DNA of 64,000 bases from Eublepharis macularius (taxonomy: Eukaryota > Chordata > Lepidosauria > Squamata > Eublepharidae), in the NCBI RefSeq assembly GCF_028583425.1, contig NC_072793.1, forward strand, positions 97,449,689-97,513,688. Direction: 5' to 3'. The position numbers and the translations under genes were made by a program. Of this stretch, positions 46,882 through 56,516 are shown in pieces. The notes under the pieces are model-generated. The model made no database searches and had not been told where the DNA came from. It saw only the letters and a list, made by a program, of their open reading frames with translations. Within the stretch, counting starts at the first letter, position 1. Every line of letters starts with the position of its first letter.

Positions 46882-47184
46882 CTAATGCTTCACTGTATCC
46901 TGAGGAGGTTCTTTTGCATATGGATTGGTGCTTGATATGCTAATCTTCTCTGCAGGGCTATTGTAAGATGTAGAGTATTTTGTTAGTCTGGTGTTTTTCA
47001 GGACTGGAAACCATGCTCTATTCATTCTTAAAGTCTGTTCTTTCCTGTTGAAATTGTGCTTATGCTTATGAATTTCAATGGCTTCCCTTTGCAATCTGAC
47101 AAAGTAGTTGGAAGTGTTGTCCAGTATTTTAGTGTCCTGGAATAAGATACTGTGTCCTGTTTGAGTTAGGCTATGTTCAGCCAC
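46882..47184 (-). pseudogene. PLE protein C-terminus (left arm)
   Basis: The 100-codon frame on the minus strand contains MAEHSLTQTGHSILF, REAIEIHKHKHNFNRKE and RMNRAWFPVLKNTRL. It is the terminal part of a GIY-YIG nuclease fused behind the PLE reverse transcriptase; only the end of the nuclease is kept. It cannot be functional alone. It is a diverged mirror of the frame at 47255-47479. Confidence 0.75.
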
Positions 47185-47254
47185 TGCTGATTTTTCAGGT
47201 TGGCCAAGACACTGAAAAAGACACTGCAGACTTGGCCAACCTGAAAAATCAGCA

Positions 47255-47479
47255 GTGGCTGAACATAGCCTAACTCAAACAGGACACAGTACCTTATTCC
47301 AGGACACTAAAATACTGGACAACACTTCCAACTACTTTGTAAGATTGCACAGGGAAGCCATTGAAATTCATAAGCATAAGCACAACTTCAACAGGAAAGA
47401 AGAGACTTTAAGAATGAAGAACATGGTTTCCAGTCCTGAAAAACACCAGACTAACAAAATACTCTACATCTTACAATAG
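47255..47479 (+). pseudogene. PLE protein C-terminus (right arm)
   Basis: This is the mirror of the minus-strand frame at 46882-47184, with MAEHSLTQTGHSTLF and REAIEIHKHKHNFNRKE. It differs at several residues and is shorter after LRM. The differences between the arms show that they have drifted independently since the palindrome formed. Confidence 0.75.
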
Positions 47480-48599
47480 CCCTGCAGAGAAGATTAGCAT
47501 ATCAAGCACCAATCCATATGCAAAAGAACCTCCTCAGGATACAGTGAAGCATTAGCATTCCACACCCTGGGAAACTCTTACAGGATGACGCAACCCAAAC
47601 CCACCTTCTGGAGTAGATATAAATTACCTGCTAACATCTTCTCCACAGTTTGACACTGAGAGATCTCTGTCTTTTGGTGCTACACCTCTGAAGATGCCCG
47701 TCACAGCTGCTGGTGAAACGTCAGGAACTACAATGCCAAGACCACAGCGATACAGCCCAGAAAATTTACAACAACCATTGTTCTCCGGCCGTGAAAGCCT
47801 TCGACAATATATTTAGAGTAAGCTCATTTAAAGTCAGTTCCTTTACAGAATACAAGAACTCACTTATATGCAAATTTATTTCTGGCATTAAAACTCATGG
47901 GTATTTGCTAAAAAACCCTTCTGAGAAAAGTTAAAACTGCATCAATTAACAGGCAATTGTTAAAACTTGAGAAAGGTCTTGCACTTTAGCATCAGCAACT
48001 GTGTTACATTTAATCAATAGTTTAAAACAACGCCCAAAACATTTTGCTTGTTTTCTAATACTCCTTCTAATCCTTTATGATATCAGAATTCAGCAATGCT
48101 ACATTAAGTCAGGAGGCAGTTTAATATTTTTGGAAGACAAAAGAAAACTGCACTTAGCTTTGCAGCTCTTCATACACTGAAGGCACAGATGTGTAGACTT
48201 CGATTAATAAGGAGATAAGCTTAAATGTCCATCAACACAGCAAAAAGATGAAGCTGGGAAAGTTACTCTATTTACAAAATGGTTTGTAATTGTCACTCAA
48301 GGGAGAATTTAAAGCCTTTAACTTTGAAACAGCTGATTTTCTCCATGAGAAATATTGGTTCAGATTCTCTTAAGCAGACACGAGGCTCTTAACCTAGATC
48401 CCACAATTCACAAATGCTGGTTTTCAGAAAGAGTAAGGTTGAACCTCTGGTGAGATTCATTGGGTTCTTTCAGGCTGGGGTGGCTTGGTTGGCAGAACTG
48501 TATAAGGACAGCAGAAATTTACTTTGTTTTAGCCCATCATTTGTAACATGTAATAAAGCCTACTACAGACCAGTCAGGAGAGACAACAATTTAACCTCT

Positions 48600-51438
48600 G
48601 GGACCTACAAATAATTTTATTGAAATATAACAAAATTAGACAAATGCACTTCAAGGCAGAGGAAAAGGACTATAAATATTATACACATTTGTCTTCAAGG
48701 TTCCAATCTGTATGCTACAGGAGCAAAAAAAAGGAAGTGCTAGTGGGTTCAGTTCTTCTATACAACCACACATTTGCACAGAAGTCATAAAAAGGAAAAC
48801 ATTTTGTTTGCTCCAATAGTGATAATATATATTTACAACAAGCTTCACATTAGTGTCCCTCATAAAGTGGTCTCCACAAGCCCTCTCCCTAATAACAGCT
48901 TCCACTCCCAAGGGGAGCCGGGCTGCTGGGAAGCACAATGATAAGGACGGCATAGATGGGATTACAGAATTCAAGCAGTCTAATTGCACAGCTGCAGTCC
49001 CAGTGGGCAAGCCAGCTTTTTAGAGAAATGGATTGAAAGCAGCCGTCTGAAGCTCCAAGGAGTATGCTGCATCTTGGGAGGTTTCAAGATAAGCAGAAAT
49101 GAAGCTTCTTTGGGTAGATGCTCCATTTAGATTCCAGTGGAAGAGAGATCCTCAGCAGGATGCATATAAGCACTAGAAGTGGCAAGGAAAATGAAAACAT
49201 TGCACAATAATTTTCTGATCACAGGATATTTGATTGCTCAAAAGTGACAGTCATCAAAAGAACATAAATTAGGTACTTTAGAAAAAATGTTGATTATGGG
49301 GGGAGGGGTGGTATTGCTCCCAACTTTTTCAGTCTCAAAGGCCTTTCAGACCAGTAATGCCCATCAAAGTGGAATAGTCTGGTGGGAAGATGTGATGCAC
49401 AGAGAGGAAAATGCTTCTGCCAACTTTACACAGGGCAAATGTTAAATGGAAAGCTTCTTGGTATGCAGTCTCCTGTATTCGCAACAATTTTGCTTTAGAA
49501 ATAGCACTTCCCTCCCAGTTTCAACCAGTGACACACTGGGCACAATAATTCTGAGGTTTTACTGGCTAAAGAAACACTACAAACATTTCTATCCCAAGTA
49601 CACTCATTTTCATGATTGTGGAAAGTTCCTTCTAAAATAAAGGGAAAAGATTATTTGAGCTTCCCTACCACATCTAGTTGGATATAAACAAAAAGATAAA
49701 CCACATTTTGGTGAGGGGGGTAAGAAGAGTATGAAAATATGGGCCCACTGTCAGCACATTATGCATTTTACATACAAATATAACACATATTGATGCTCAG
49801 GAGCAACTCTGTATGAGCTGATTAAACTAAACATTGAGGTAGCAAATTCCTGGAGAACTGAGAAAGGCAACAATATGTTCTGGGAAGGAAACTAAGATGC
49901 ACAATGATCCAGCTGTTACAACCAACCTACCGATAATCCAGTTTTAAAGCTTTATAGAAGGTCTGAGGGACTGATAGAAAAGGCAGGCAGGATCAGGTCT
50001 CCTGGTTGTACACTGCATATGAAATCCCCTTAAATGCTATAACTTCCCCAACATGTATTGTTATGCCCTGTTACTTTAAGTCTTGAAAGCAAGAAATTTG
50101 GGATATGGAGGTAGGTTTAACATTTCGGTGTCATGCCAACAGAAGTAGCTTTACTAATCAAACGTTTCATTAACACAAGGCCCCTCTGAAGGAGAAGGGA
50201 ACACTTTCCTTTATAGTGCACAGCACTGCCCCTCATCAGGAGAAGTCTGGCTCAAATTCTATACATCATGGAAACTGCTAAAGGAAAATAACAGTATTTC
50301 AGGATTTGGAGGAGGAACCGAAGGAACTGGGATTAGGTAGACTGCTACCTTCATCTTAGTAACCGAGTTACCTTAGTGTTGACAGTACAACCTAAGGGAT
50401 CCAAGTTACCTGGAATTACATTAGGAGAAAAAAAATTACCCTACACTGAATATCGGAAACATGACCCATCCAACACTCCAATAAGATGCACATTCAAAAG
50501 AACCCTCTGGAATGGAGCCACAGCCTGCTTAGACAAATTGCCTACAAGAAGGTCTCTTCTTTGATATACTTTAACAGAAAAGCTATGGGCATTTTGGAGA
50601 CCAGCACATTCAGATATTGCAACTGCCAGCAGCCTCCATTAATGTGCTGCAGCATAGGTACTAGTCCACAGAATTTTCCAAGTAGCAATGTTGAAAAGTC
50701 ACTGCCAGCAAAACAATATAATGTAGCATGCTAGGGAGCTATTATAAAATGAGCAAGGCCTGCATGTCAGCCAATTGCAATGGAGACCTCAAAAATTAAG
50801 ATTCCCAGACAGCTTTCCTCCATTAACTACAACATTTGATACTATCCCCCCAAAGATGCAGTACAGCATTAAGTGTTCATCTGTATTATGGCAGGGGGCA
50901 GTGGCAAAGTAGGAAGAGACATAAGAAGCTCATTGCTCACCTTTACTCTCATAAACTGCATATAAACTGAAATGCCATCATCAGCTTTCGTAGAAACTGA
51001 CTGGGGTATTCAAACAGTAGGACATCTGGTCAGTAACAGGTGCAGGTCGGTTCTCAGTAGTTTCAAGACTTTTGGAATCTGTTGCCATCTAAACATCACT
51101 TAGAGGCTGATAAAAAGATTTCACTTCTGACTCAATGGAGGGAATTTTTGAGTAGGCTACTAGACAAGGCCACATGTCTCATGTGACACAGGTCCTATTA
51201 ACACACTTGCCTAGCCAATTCTATTCCCTGATAACTATCCAATTCCAAGTCCTCCCCAGTGCTGTCGCTGCTGCCTCCTCCAAGCACAGGAGCTTAAAGG
51301 CAACCATGTGTCCATTCTCCAGATCCATCACTCTGCACAGACATGTGACTGTCTAGTGTGGTTTACATGAGGTACAGTAAAACTGGGCAAATAAGGTGCA
51401 CTGACAGCACACAGTGACTGTTCACATTGCCTCGTGGC
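48600..51438 (-). other. TUSC2: TUSC2 3' UTR (inferred)
   Basis: About 2.8 kb downstream of the TUSC2 stop contain none of the repeats that crowd the rest of the window. On the minus strand the stretch ends at AATAAA (48621-48616), followed within about 20 bases by the likely cleavage site. A repeat-free tract ending in a canonical poly(A) signal is what a long last-exon UTR looks like. Length and boundaries are inferred; transcript data would settle them. Confidence 0.6.
48616..48621 (-). terminator. Poly(A) signal AATAAA
   Basis: Canonical hexamer in the context CAATAAAATTATTTG on the minus strand, at the end of the repeat-free tract behind TUSC2. Confidence 0.6.
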
Positions 51439-51504
51439 TCAGACCTCACAGATGATAACAGGGAAGTCCACGTGAATCCGAGGGTGCTCCAGTTTCACTA
51501 AGCC
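51439..51504 (-). CDS. TUSC2: TUSC2 exon 3 (last coding exon)
   Basis: On the minus strand a pyrimidine-rich acceptor (TTTCCTTCTTGTTGTAG) precedes 21 codons and TGA. The peptide starts GLVKLEHPRIHVDFPV and ends ICEV. Human TUSC2, as I recall it, ends GIVKLDHPRIHVDFPVILYEV, so most residues agree and the family assignment is firm. TUSC2/FUS1 is a small, N-myristoylated, mitochondria-associated protein linked to calcium handling and tumour suppression. The exon starts in phase 0, matching the end of exon 2. The IICEV ending, where human has ILYEV, may point to a second TUSC2 paralogue or to lineage change. Confidence 0.92.
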   Translation of the reverse strand, partial: GLVKLEHPRIHVDFPVIICEV

Positions 51505-52504
51505 CTACAACAAGAAGGAAATGACAAGGATGAGATAATGTCATATATAAAGCATTCAAGAATCAGGCTATACATTATCCATTCACTTCAAGGGATGCTG
51601 AATAGGGGCACATTAGAGTTCCTCACTGTTATGTGCCTAAAAGTCACCACATTTGAAAGATTATGCAAATGAAATCTAATTAGAAACTAACATTGCTAGG
51701 TTCCTACTAGGTTTGTTTTATCAAACACCATTTAAGTAACTCAGTAATAGGAAATATCAGACAAGTTCCAATGAAGGACAGAAGGCCTTCAAGAAAAGCA
51801 AACTCTGGCAACTGAGTAAACGAAGGCCAATGAGTATATGAACTCAATTCCATCAAATGACAGGGCTCAGACAGCATGTCACAAGGTTTCTAACAAGTTA
51901 ACTGGACTGCATAATCTCTGCAAGCACAACAGTGTGCTAAACTAACAAGCAGTTGTAACACTAGTCAATCTTGATTCAGCATTACATTCTTATGCATTTT
52001 ACAGCAATTAATTGATGAGCAAACAATGCTGAAAGCCAGAGAAGAAATGTTTCATGACTGCTTTTACCTGAAAAATGGCAATACCACATCTTGCACTTCA
52101 AGATTTGTAAACTTGCAAAGTCCAAAATATCACACCATAACAAGGGCATCTATTTTGCAATGCACATTTTGTAGTGACCGTATCAATAGGGAAATATTCA
52201 TACTTTCTGAAGACCAGTCACCACTCTGACAGACATTTAACTACTAAAAAGCTCATTGGATGACCCGGCCTGTATTTTCTGATAAGCCATGTGTCGCTAG
52301 CAACACTGTGCCTTTATTTCCTGGTGTGCCAGCTGCAGAAGCCAGAGAGGTACCAATTTTCAATATTTACTTACTACCACAGAAAGAAGAGTAATTTTGT
52401 CAGGGTGAAAATCAGGTTAACACAGACTCTGCTACAAGACCAAGGAGAGCCCTAGGTTAAGCAGAGACATGCTATGTTTAGGTAGAGCTGCATTAACTTT
52501 TTAA

Positions 52505-52750
52505 TAACAACAACATTCAATTTATATATCACCCTTCAGGACAACTTAATGCCACACTCAGCAGTTTACAAAATGTTTTATTATAATCCTCAGAATAATC
52601 ACCCTGTGAGGTGGATGGGGCTGAGAGAGCTGTGAATGACCCAAGGTCACCCAGCTAGCTGGCTTCAAGGGGAGGAACGGGGAATCAAACCCAGTTCTCC
52701 AGATTTGAGTCCTGTCGCTCTTAACCACTACACCAAATTTGGCTCTCCAG
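52505..52750 (-). mobile_element. MIR-like tRNA SINE, minus strand
   Basis: It is the mirror of the SINE at 35345-35605: AACAACATTCAATTTATAT is its 3' tail on the plus strand, then CACCCTGTGAGGTGGATGG, CCAAGGTCACCCAGCTAGC and, near 52690, GGAATCAAACCCAG as the decayed box B. Confidence 0.85.
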
Positions 52751-53739
52751 CTTCCATGCCGAATACATTAGTAATTATAAAAAGTTGCCAGAAAGCTCTG
52801 CAAAGTATATAGTGAGGAAAGAGAGACCCTTCTTCTCATCCACCTGCCCAAGTGCCTGAACATCTCAGGGATTTAATTTAAAGGAGTCCAATTCTAGCAA
52901 CATTCAGCATCAACAAAGAAACCCATTAGATACTGAAGCAACCATCAAACACTGGACTGAATTACATATTAAGTCACTGAAATGCTCTAGTAACTACTTT
53001 AACCAGTTCTGGGAAGCTAGTGGTAGCAGTGCATTGCCTACTTGTATCCCTTTTTTTGTTTTAGATTCTCAAGAAATAGAAAAAGGTTGAAAGATTACTA
53101 GTTGCTATTGCATTTTCTAGATCTTATCCACTTTGCATACTATTTTCCCATTCTCTGTTCTATAAAGCTGTGTTCACATTGGCATATTACATTAGTTTTA
53201 TGCTATGAGCAGAGTTTCACTAGCTTCCTCAACTGGAAAAAATGTACTTTTTATCTCCCTCTCGTTCCTGCAATACAAGGGATTCAAAAACAAACTCAAG
53301 CACTACCTATGATTTTAACATGGTATTTATGACTATTAAAGGGGCTCTACCAGGAAAAATATTTAAACATGTTTTAGCCACAAAGATAAGAGTGTAATTT
53401 TTCCTTACAATTATTGCCCTGAGGCTGTAAAGCTAGCTTCCTTGAATTCTGGAGTGATCTTCCCTGTCCCAATTTTGTAGGCGGTATAAATCTCCTATTT
53501 TAGAAGGCATTTTCTGATTTACATTATTTTCTTACTAACAGGTTGATCTTAACAGCCTCCACCCCACCTCAAGTTACTGTTTTAATGTGTTTCTTTTGTC
53601 CCTGTATTTTTTTTGTCCCTGTAATTCAATTAGTAAACCTCTAGAAACCAACATGATTTGTTATGAAACCAGAACTGCTTTTCATATTTGCAGTTATGTA
53701 GCTACATCCAGAAATGGGACATCTGAAACTTCCATCACT

Positions 53740-54150
53740 ATTTTGAGGAACAGGTCACATCTGAAACCATCACACCTGAGAAAAGACCTTCTTGGTTATA
53801 GCAGAAAAACTTTGGAACTCCCACCCCAGGAAGATTCATTTGTCTCCCTCTGCCCTTGTCACCAGCAGGTGAAGACTTTTCTGTTTCATTTGGCATATCT
53901 CCAGTAAACTCTTGGAAGAGAAGGAGGCATGGTACAGCCTGATCTTGTTAGATCTAGAAAGCTAAGCAGAGTCAATACTTGGATGGTTGGTCACCAAGGA
54001 AGACTCTGCAGAGGAAGGCAATGGGAAATCACTTCTGCTCACATGCCTTGAAAGCCCCTTGTGCTGGAGTCACCATAAGTGGGTTGCAATTTCATGGCAC
54101 ATATGCACACATGCAGTAAACTCTTATTGGCCCTCCCCTGGTTGCGTCTG
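53740..54150 (+). mobile_element. L2-class LINE end, split by a SINE
   Basis: The text translates in part to KTLELPPQEDSF and VKTFLFHLAYLQ, the known end of L2-type proteins. It is interrupted at 53914 by the 5S-derived SINE and resumes at 54114. A minus-strand L2 follows directly. Confidence 0.6.
53902..54125 (+). mobile_element. 5S rRNA-derived SINE with 12-bp target duplication
   Basis: A perfect 12-bp direct repeat, CAGTAAACTCTT, flanks 53914-54113. The head matches 5S rRNA (CCTGATCTTGTTAGATCTAG, AAGCTAAGCAGAGTC, TTGGATGGTTGGTCACC). The body is GAAGACTCTGCAGAGGAAGG, and the tail GAGTCACCATAAGTGGGTTG is BovB-like. It is a retroposed SINE of the same family as 36865-37062. Confidence 0.88.
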
Positions 54151-54915
54151 TATTTATTTATTTTTATTTATTTTATTATTTTTGTCATTTACGGTCCGCC
54201 TTTCTCACTGAGATTCAAGGTGGATTACACAGTGTAAGAGTAGTACAGTCAGTATCAAGGACTTCATCAACAATGCCGTAGGGCAAAGAAACACAAGTTT
54301 ACAAAGACACAGCATTAGCATGAATCCAATACAGAGCGGAAGAAACACTGAAACAGAACATAAGCAATTCTAGCAATACAGAGTTGAAGAAATGCTGGAA
54401 CAGAACATAAATGATTCTAGGGCTGACATGAGAGCACATATTTAAAGCAACAGATAGTACATAAGGTAACATAGTGGTGAAGTCTATGGTTGAAGTTTAT
54501 GGTCCCTAGCTCATTAGCAGAGCATCTGAGACCCCTCCCTACAATACAAAAGACTTTTTAAATATTTCAGCTTTGCATCGTTTGTGGAAAGCCAAGAGAG
54601 TGGCGCTTTCCTGACCTCCTCAGGCAGGCTGTTCCACAGGGTAGGAGCCACCACAGAGAAATCCCATATATGGGCTGCTGTTGATTTCGCCCATGTGCAG
54701 CCTGGGACCTGCAGGAGACCCTGTTCAGATGAGCGAAGCTGCCATAGAGGAGCATAGGGAGGGAGGCGGTCCTGCAGGTATGCCGGACCAAGGCCGTGAA
54801 GAGCTTTGTATGTGATAACCAATACCTTGAACTGAGCACGGCAACTGATAGGTAGCCAACGGAGTGACTGCAGAATGGGGGGGATGCTCATGCTCCTGCT
54901 CGCTCCTGATAACAG
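54150..54915 (-). mobile_element. L2/CR1-class LINE 3' fragment, minus strand
   Basis: On the minus strand a frame from 54891 to 54514 gives LQSLRWLPISCRAQFKVLV, ITYKALHGLGPAYLQDRLPP and PTLWNSLPEEVRKAPL, the C-terminal end of an L2-type reverse transcriptase protein. The 3' UTR continues to an A/T-rich tail at about 54150-54175 (plus: TATTTATTTATTTTTATTT). Confidence 0.85.
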
Positions 54916-54924
54916 TCATGCCGC

Positions 54925-55057
54925 AGAGTTTTATTTTTATTTTATTGTTAAATATTTACATAAACATTCTAAATAGTGTTTTAATGTATGTTCTTTGACA
55001 GCTTGGCGACCGTATTTAAGTGGAATGGCAGTATATAAATGTTTCAAATAAATAAAT
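54925..55057 (+). mobile_element. L2-class LINE tail fragment
   Basis: GTATTTAAGTGGAATGGCAG, TATATAAATG and the closing AAATAAATAAAT are the L2-type 3' end on the plus strand, facing away from the preceding minus-strand copy. Confidence 0.6.
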
Positions 55058-55426
55058 GGCCAAAATTTCTTTTTGGGTTTTACTGATATAATTTGTTGAA
55101 ACAAGCATTGTAGGACTTTAGTTCTTGGTAAAAAAACAGATTGATACTGATCCACTCTTAAAGTTGAAATGATTTCTAGACATGTATATTAATATTCCAT
55201 ATGGTCATTGCAAATGCACCCACTGCTGCAAAAGATTATAGAGACCAGCAACTTGTATGACTAAATGTTCCTCTAAGCAACAAAGTTCTTCAGCCCATAA
55301 AACAGTATACAGTTTGCAAGGTAAAAAACAGTTCTTAAAAAAAGATATAAATACCTGCTTGCTAAATAAACTGCGAGCATTAGAAATTAAGCTATAGTAA
55401 CACCATTTTCCTTCTGATTGTGTTAC

Positions 55427-55547
55427 CTGAGGTATCAGATTCTTGTGGATCCTTTTCAGCTTGGCACGCTTTCTCCCATTCTTGGTAACTATTGTCTCTT
55501 CATAAAACTCATGAGCAAGGTCACCATCTTCATCATAATACATAGAA
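55427..55547 (-). CDS. TUSC2: TUSC2 exon 2 (middle coding exon)
   Basis: On the minus strand an acceptor (CATTCCCTTGTAG) is followed by one base completing a split codon, then 40 codons, then a donor (CAG|GTAACA). The peptide begins SMYYDEDGDLAHEFYEETIV, continues TKNGRKRAKLKRIHKNLIPQ and matches human TUSC2 exon 2 from memory, with only a few conservative changes (F to Y, Q to R, R to K, V to I). At 121 bp it equals the size expected for 40 codons plus one base. Exon 1, with the myristoylation start MGASGSK in human, was not found up to 64000. It most likely lies further right, behind an intron longer than 8.4 kb. Confidence 0.95.
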
Positions 55548-55596
55548 CTACAAGGGAATGAAGCATAACCATTAAAGTATCAAATGTGAACGTAAG

Positions 55597-55891
55597 AATC
55601 TAAGAAAAATGGTTGTTGTGGGTTTTCCGGGCTGTATTGCCGTGGTCTTGGCATTGTAGTTCCTGACGTTTCGCCAGCATCCGCAGAGGTGTAGCACCAA
55701 AAGACAGAGATCTCTCAGTGTCACACTGAGAGATCTCTGTCTTTTGGTGCTACACCTCTGAAGATGCCAGCCACAGCTGCTGGCGAAACGTCAGGAACTA
55801 CAATGCCAAGACCACAGCAATACAGCCCGGAAAACCCACAACAACCATTGTTCTCCGGCTGTGAAAGCCTTCGACAATAAATCTAAGAAAA
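55597..55891. mobile_element. Penelope-like palindromic copy (kind A) in TUSC2 intron 1
   Basis: A perfect 12-bp direct repeat, AATCTAAGAAAA, flanks the element (55597-55608 and 55880-55891). Arms meet near 55726 (GTGTCACACTGAGAGATCTC). It starts ATGGTTGTTGTGGG and ends CTTCGACAATA. The right arm has an intact hammerhead-type core: CTGAAGA at 55758-55764, stem II GCCAGC/GCTGGC, GAAA at 55785-55788, then CGTC. The left arm has lost part of stem II by a small deletion. It lies about 50 bp upstream of TUSC2 exon 2. Confidence 0.88.
55748..55800 (+). ncRNA. Hammerhead ribozyme-like motif
   Basis: The core order is the same as in the 6832 copy: CCT, CTGAAGA, GCCAGC...GCTGGC, GAAACGTC, AGG. All invariant bases are present. 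It lies in antisense orientation to TUSC2, so the gene's own pre-mRNA carries only the mirrored, damaged left-arm copy. Activity is untested. Confidence 0.65.
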
Positions 55892-55892
55892 G

Positions 55893-56516
55893 CCTTATGG
55901 ATCAAACCACTGGTTTATTTAGTCCATCACAGTTTCGCACAGTAGCCAACCAGTTGCCCTGGAGGATTAAAGAAATGGTGCATGGAGACCAAACCCCTTC
56001 CTGTCTTCGCCTCTCAGCACCGGTATTCAGAGGTTTGCTGCCTCTGTATTAGTCACCATAGCTAGTAGCCATTAACAGACCTCTCCTCCAACAATGTGCC
56101 TTAACCCCCCATTTAAAGCGATCTATGCTCGTGTCCATCACTACCTCCACTGGCAGTGAATTCCAGTTTACTCACTCATTGAGTAAAGACATATTTCCTT
56201 TAAGCTATCCTCAACTTATTTCCCAATTTCATTCGGAGCCTCATTATAGGAGAGGGTAAAAAAGCTCACTATCCATTTTCTCTACCCCATGCATAAGTTT
56301 ATAGACTTCTATCATTCTTCTGCTATCTGTCTCTTTTCTAAACTGGAAAATCCCAGACTTTCCACCCTTTCCTCACAGAAAAGGTGCTTCAAACCCTGAA
56401 TCATCTTCTTGCCCTCTTCTTAACTTTTTCCAGCTGAATATCCTTCTTGAGGATAACTGATCAGAAATGTCCACAGTACTCCAAATGAGAACATCCCATA
56501 GATGTATACAATACTA
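55893..56516 (-). mobile_element. CR1-like LINE fragment
   Basis: Plus-strand landmarks are GGATCAAACCACTGGTTTAT, CACAGTAGCCAACCAGTTGC, CCATGCATAAGTTTATAGAC and GTCTCTTTTCTAAACTGG, a string found in many reptile CR1-type copies. A Helitron interrupts it at 56517, and a few bases seem to continue after 57255 (TTTTTAATGCCCTTG). It is old and frame-broken. Confidence 0.65.

Larger units (their letters stand above)
46647..47820. mobile_element. Large Penelope-like palindrome (kind A) with GIY-YIG remnant
   Basis: Two inverted arms of about 550 bp meet near 47220. A perfect 12-bp direct repeat, ATATTTAGAGTA, flanks the copy (46647-46658 and 47809-47820). Each arm carries, in mirrored orientation, the end of a protein with AEHSLTQTGHS, REAIEIHKHKHNFNRKE and LRMNRAW. 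These are features of the C-terminal GIY-YIG endonuclease of Penelope-like elements. The outer parts match the short kind-A palindromes, which ties all of them to PLEs. The left end starts GGTTGTTGTGG; the right arm extends further, to CTTCGACAATAT. The reverse transcriptase part is absent. Confidence 0.88.
51509..55426 (-). other. TUSC2: TUSC2 intron 2
   Basis: This 3.9-kb intron lies between a GTAACA donor (55426) and a TTGTTGTAG acceptor (51505). It contains a MIR-like SINE, L2-class LINE fragments and a 5S-derived SINE. 51509-52500 and 52750-53700 show no recognised repeat or gene. Confidence 0.85.

Noticed and set aside
55597-55891. The Penelope palindromes as a CRISPR array or satellite
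   Set aside because: Two mirrored arms, not multiple direct repeats with unique spacers, and target duplications that prove insertion as a unit.
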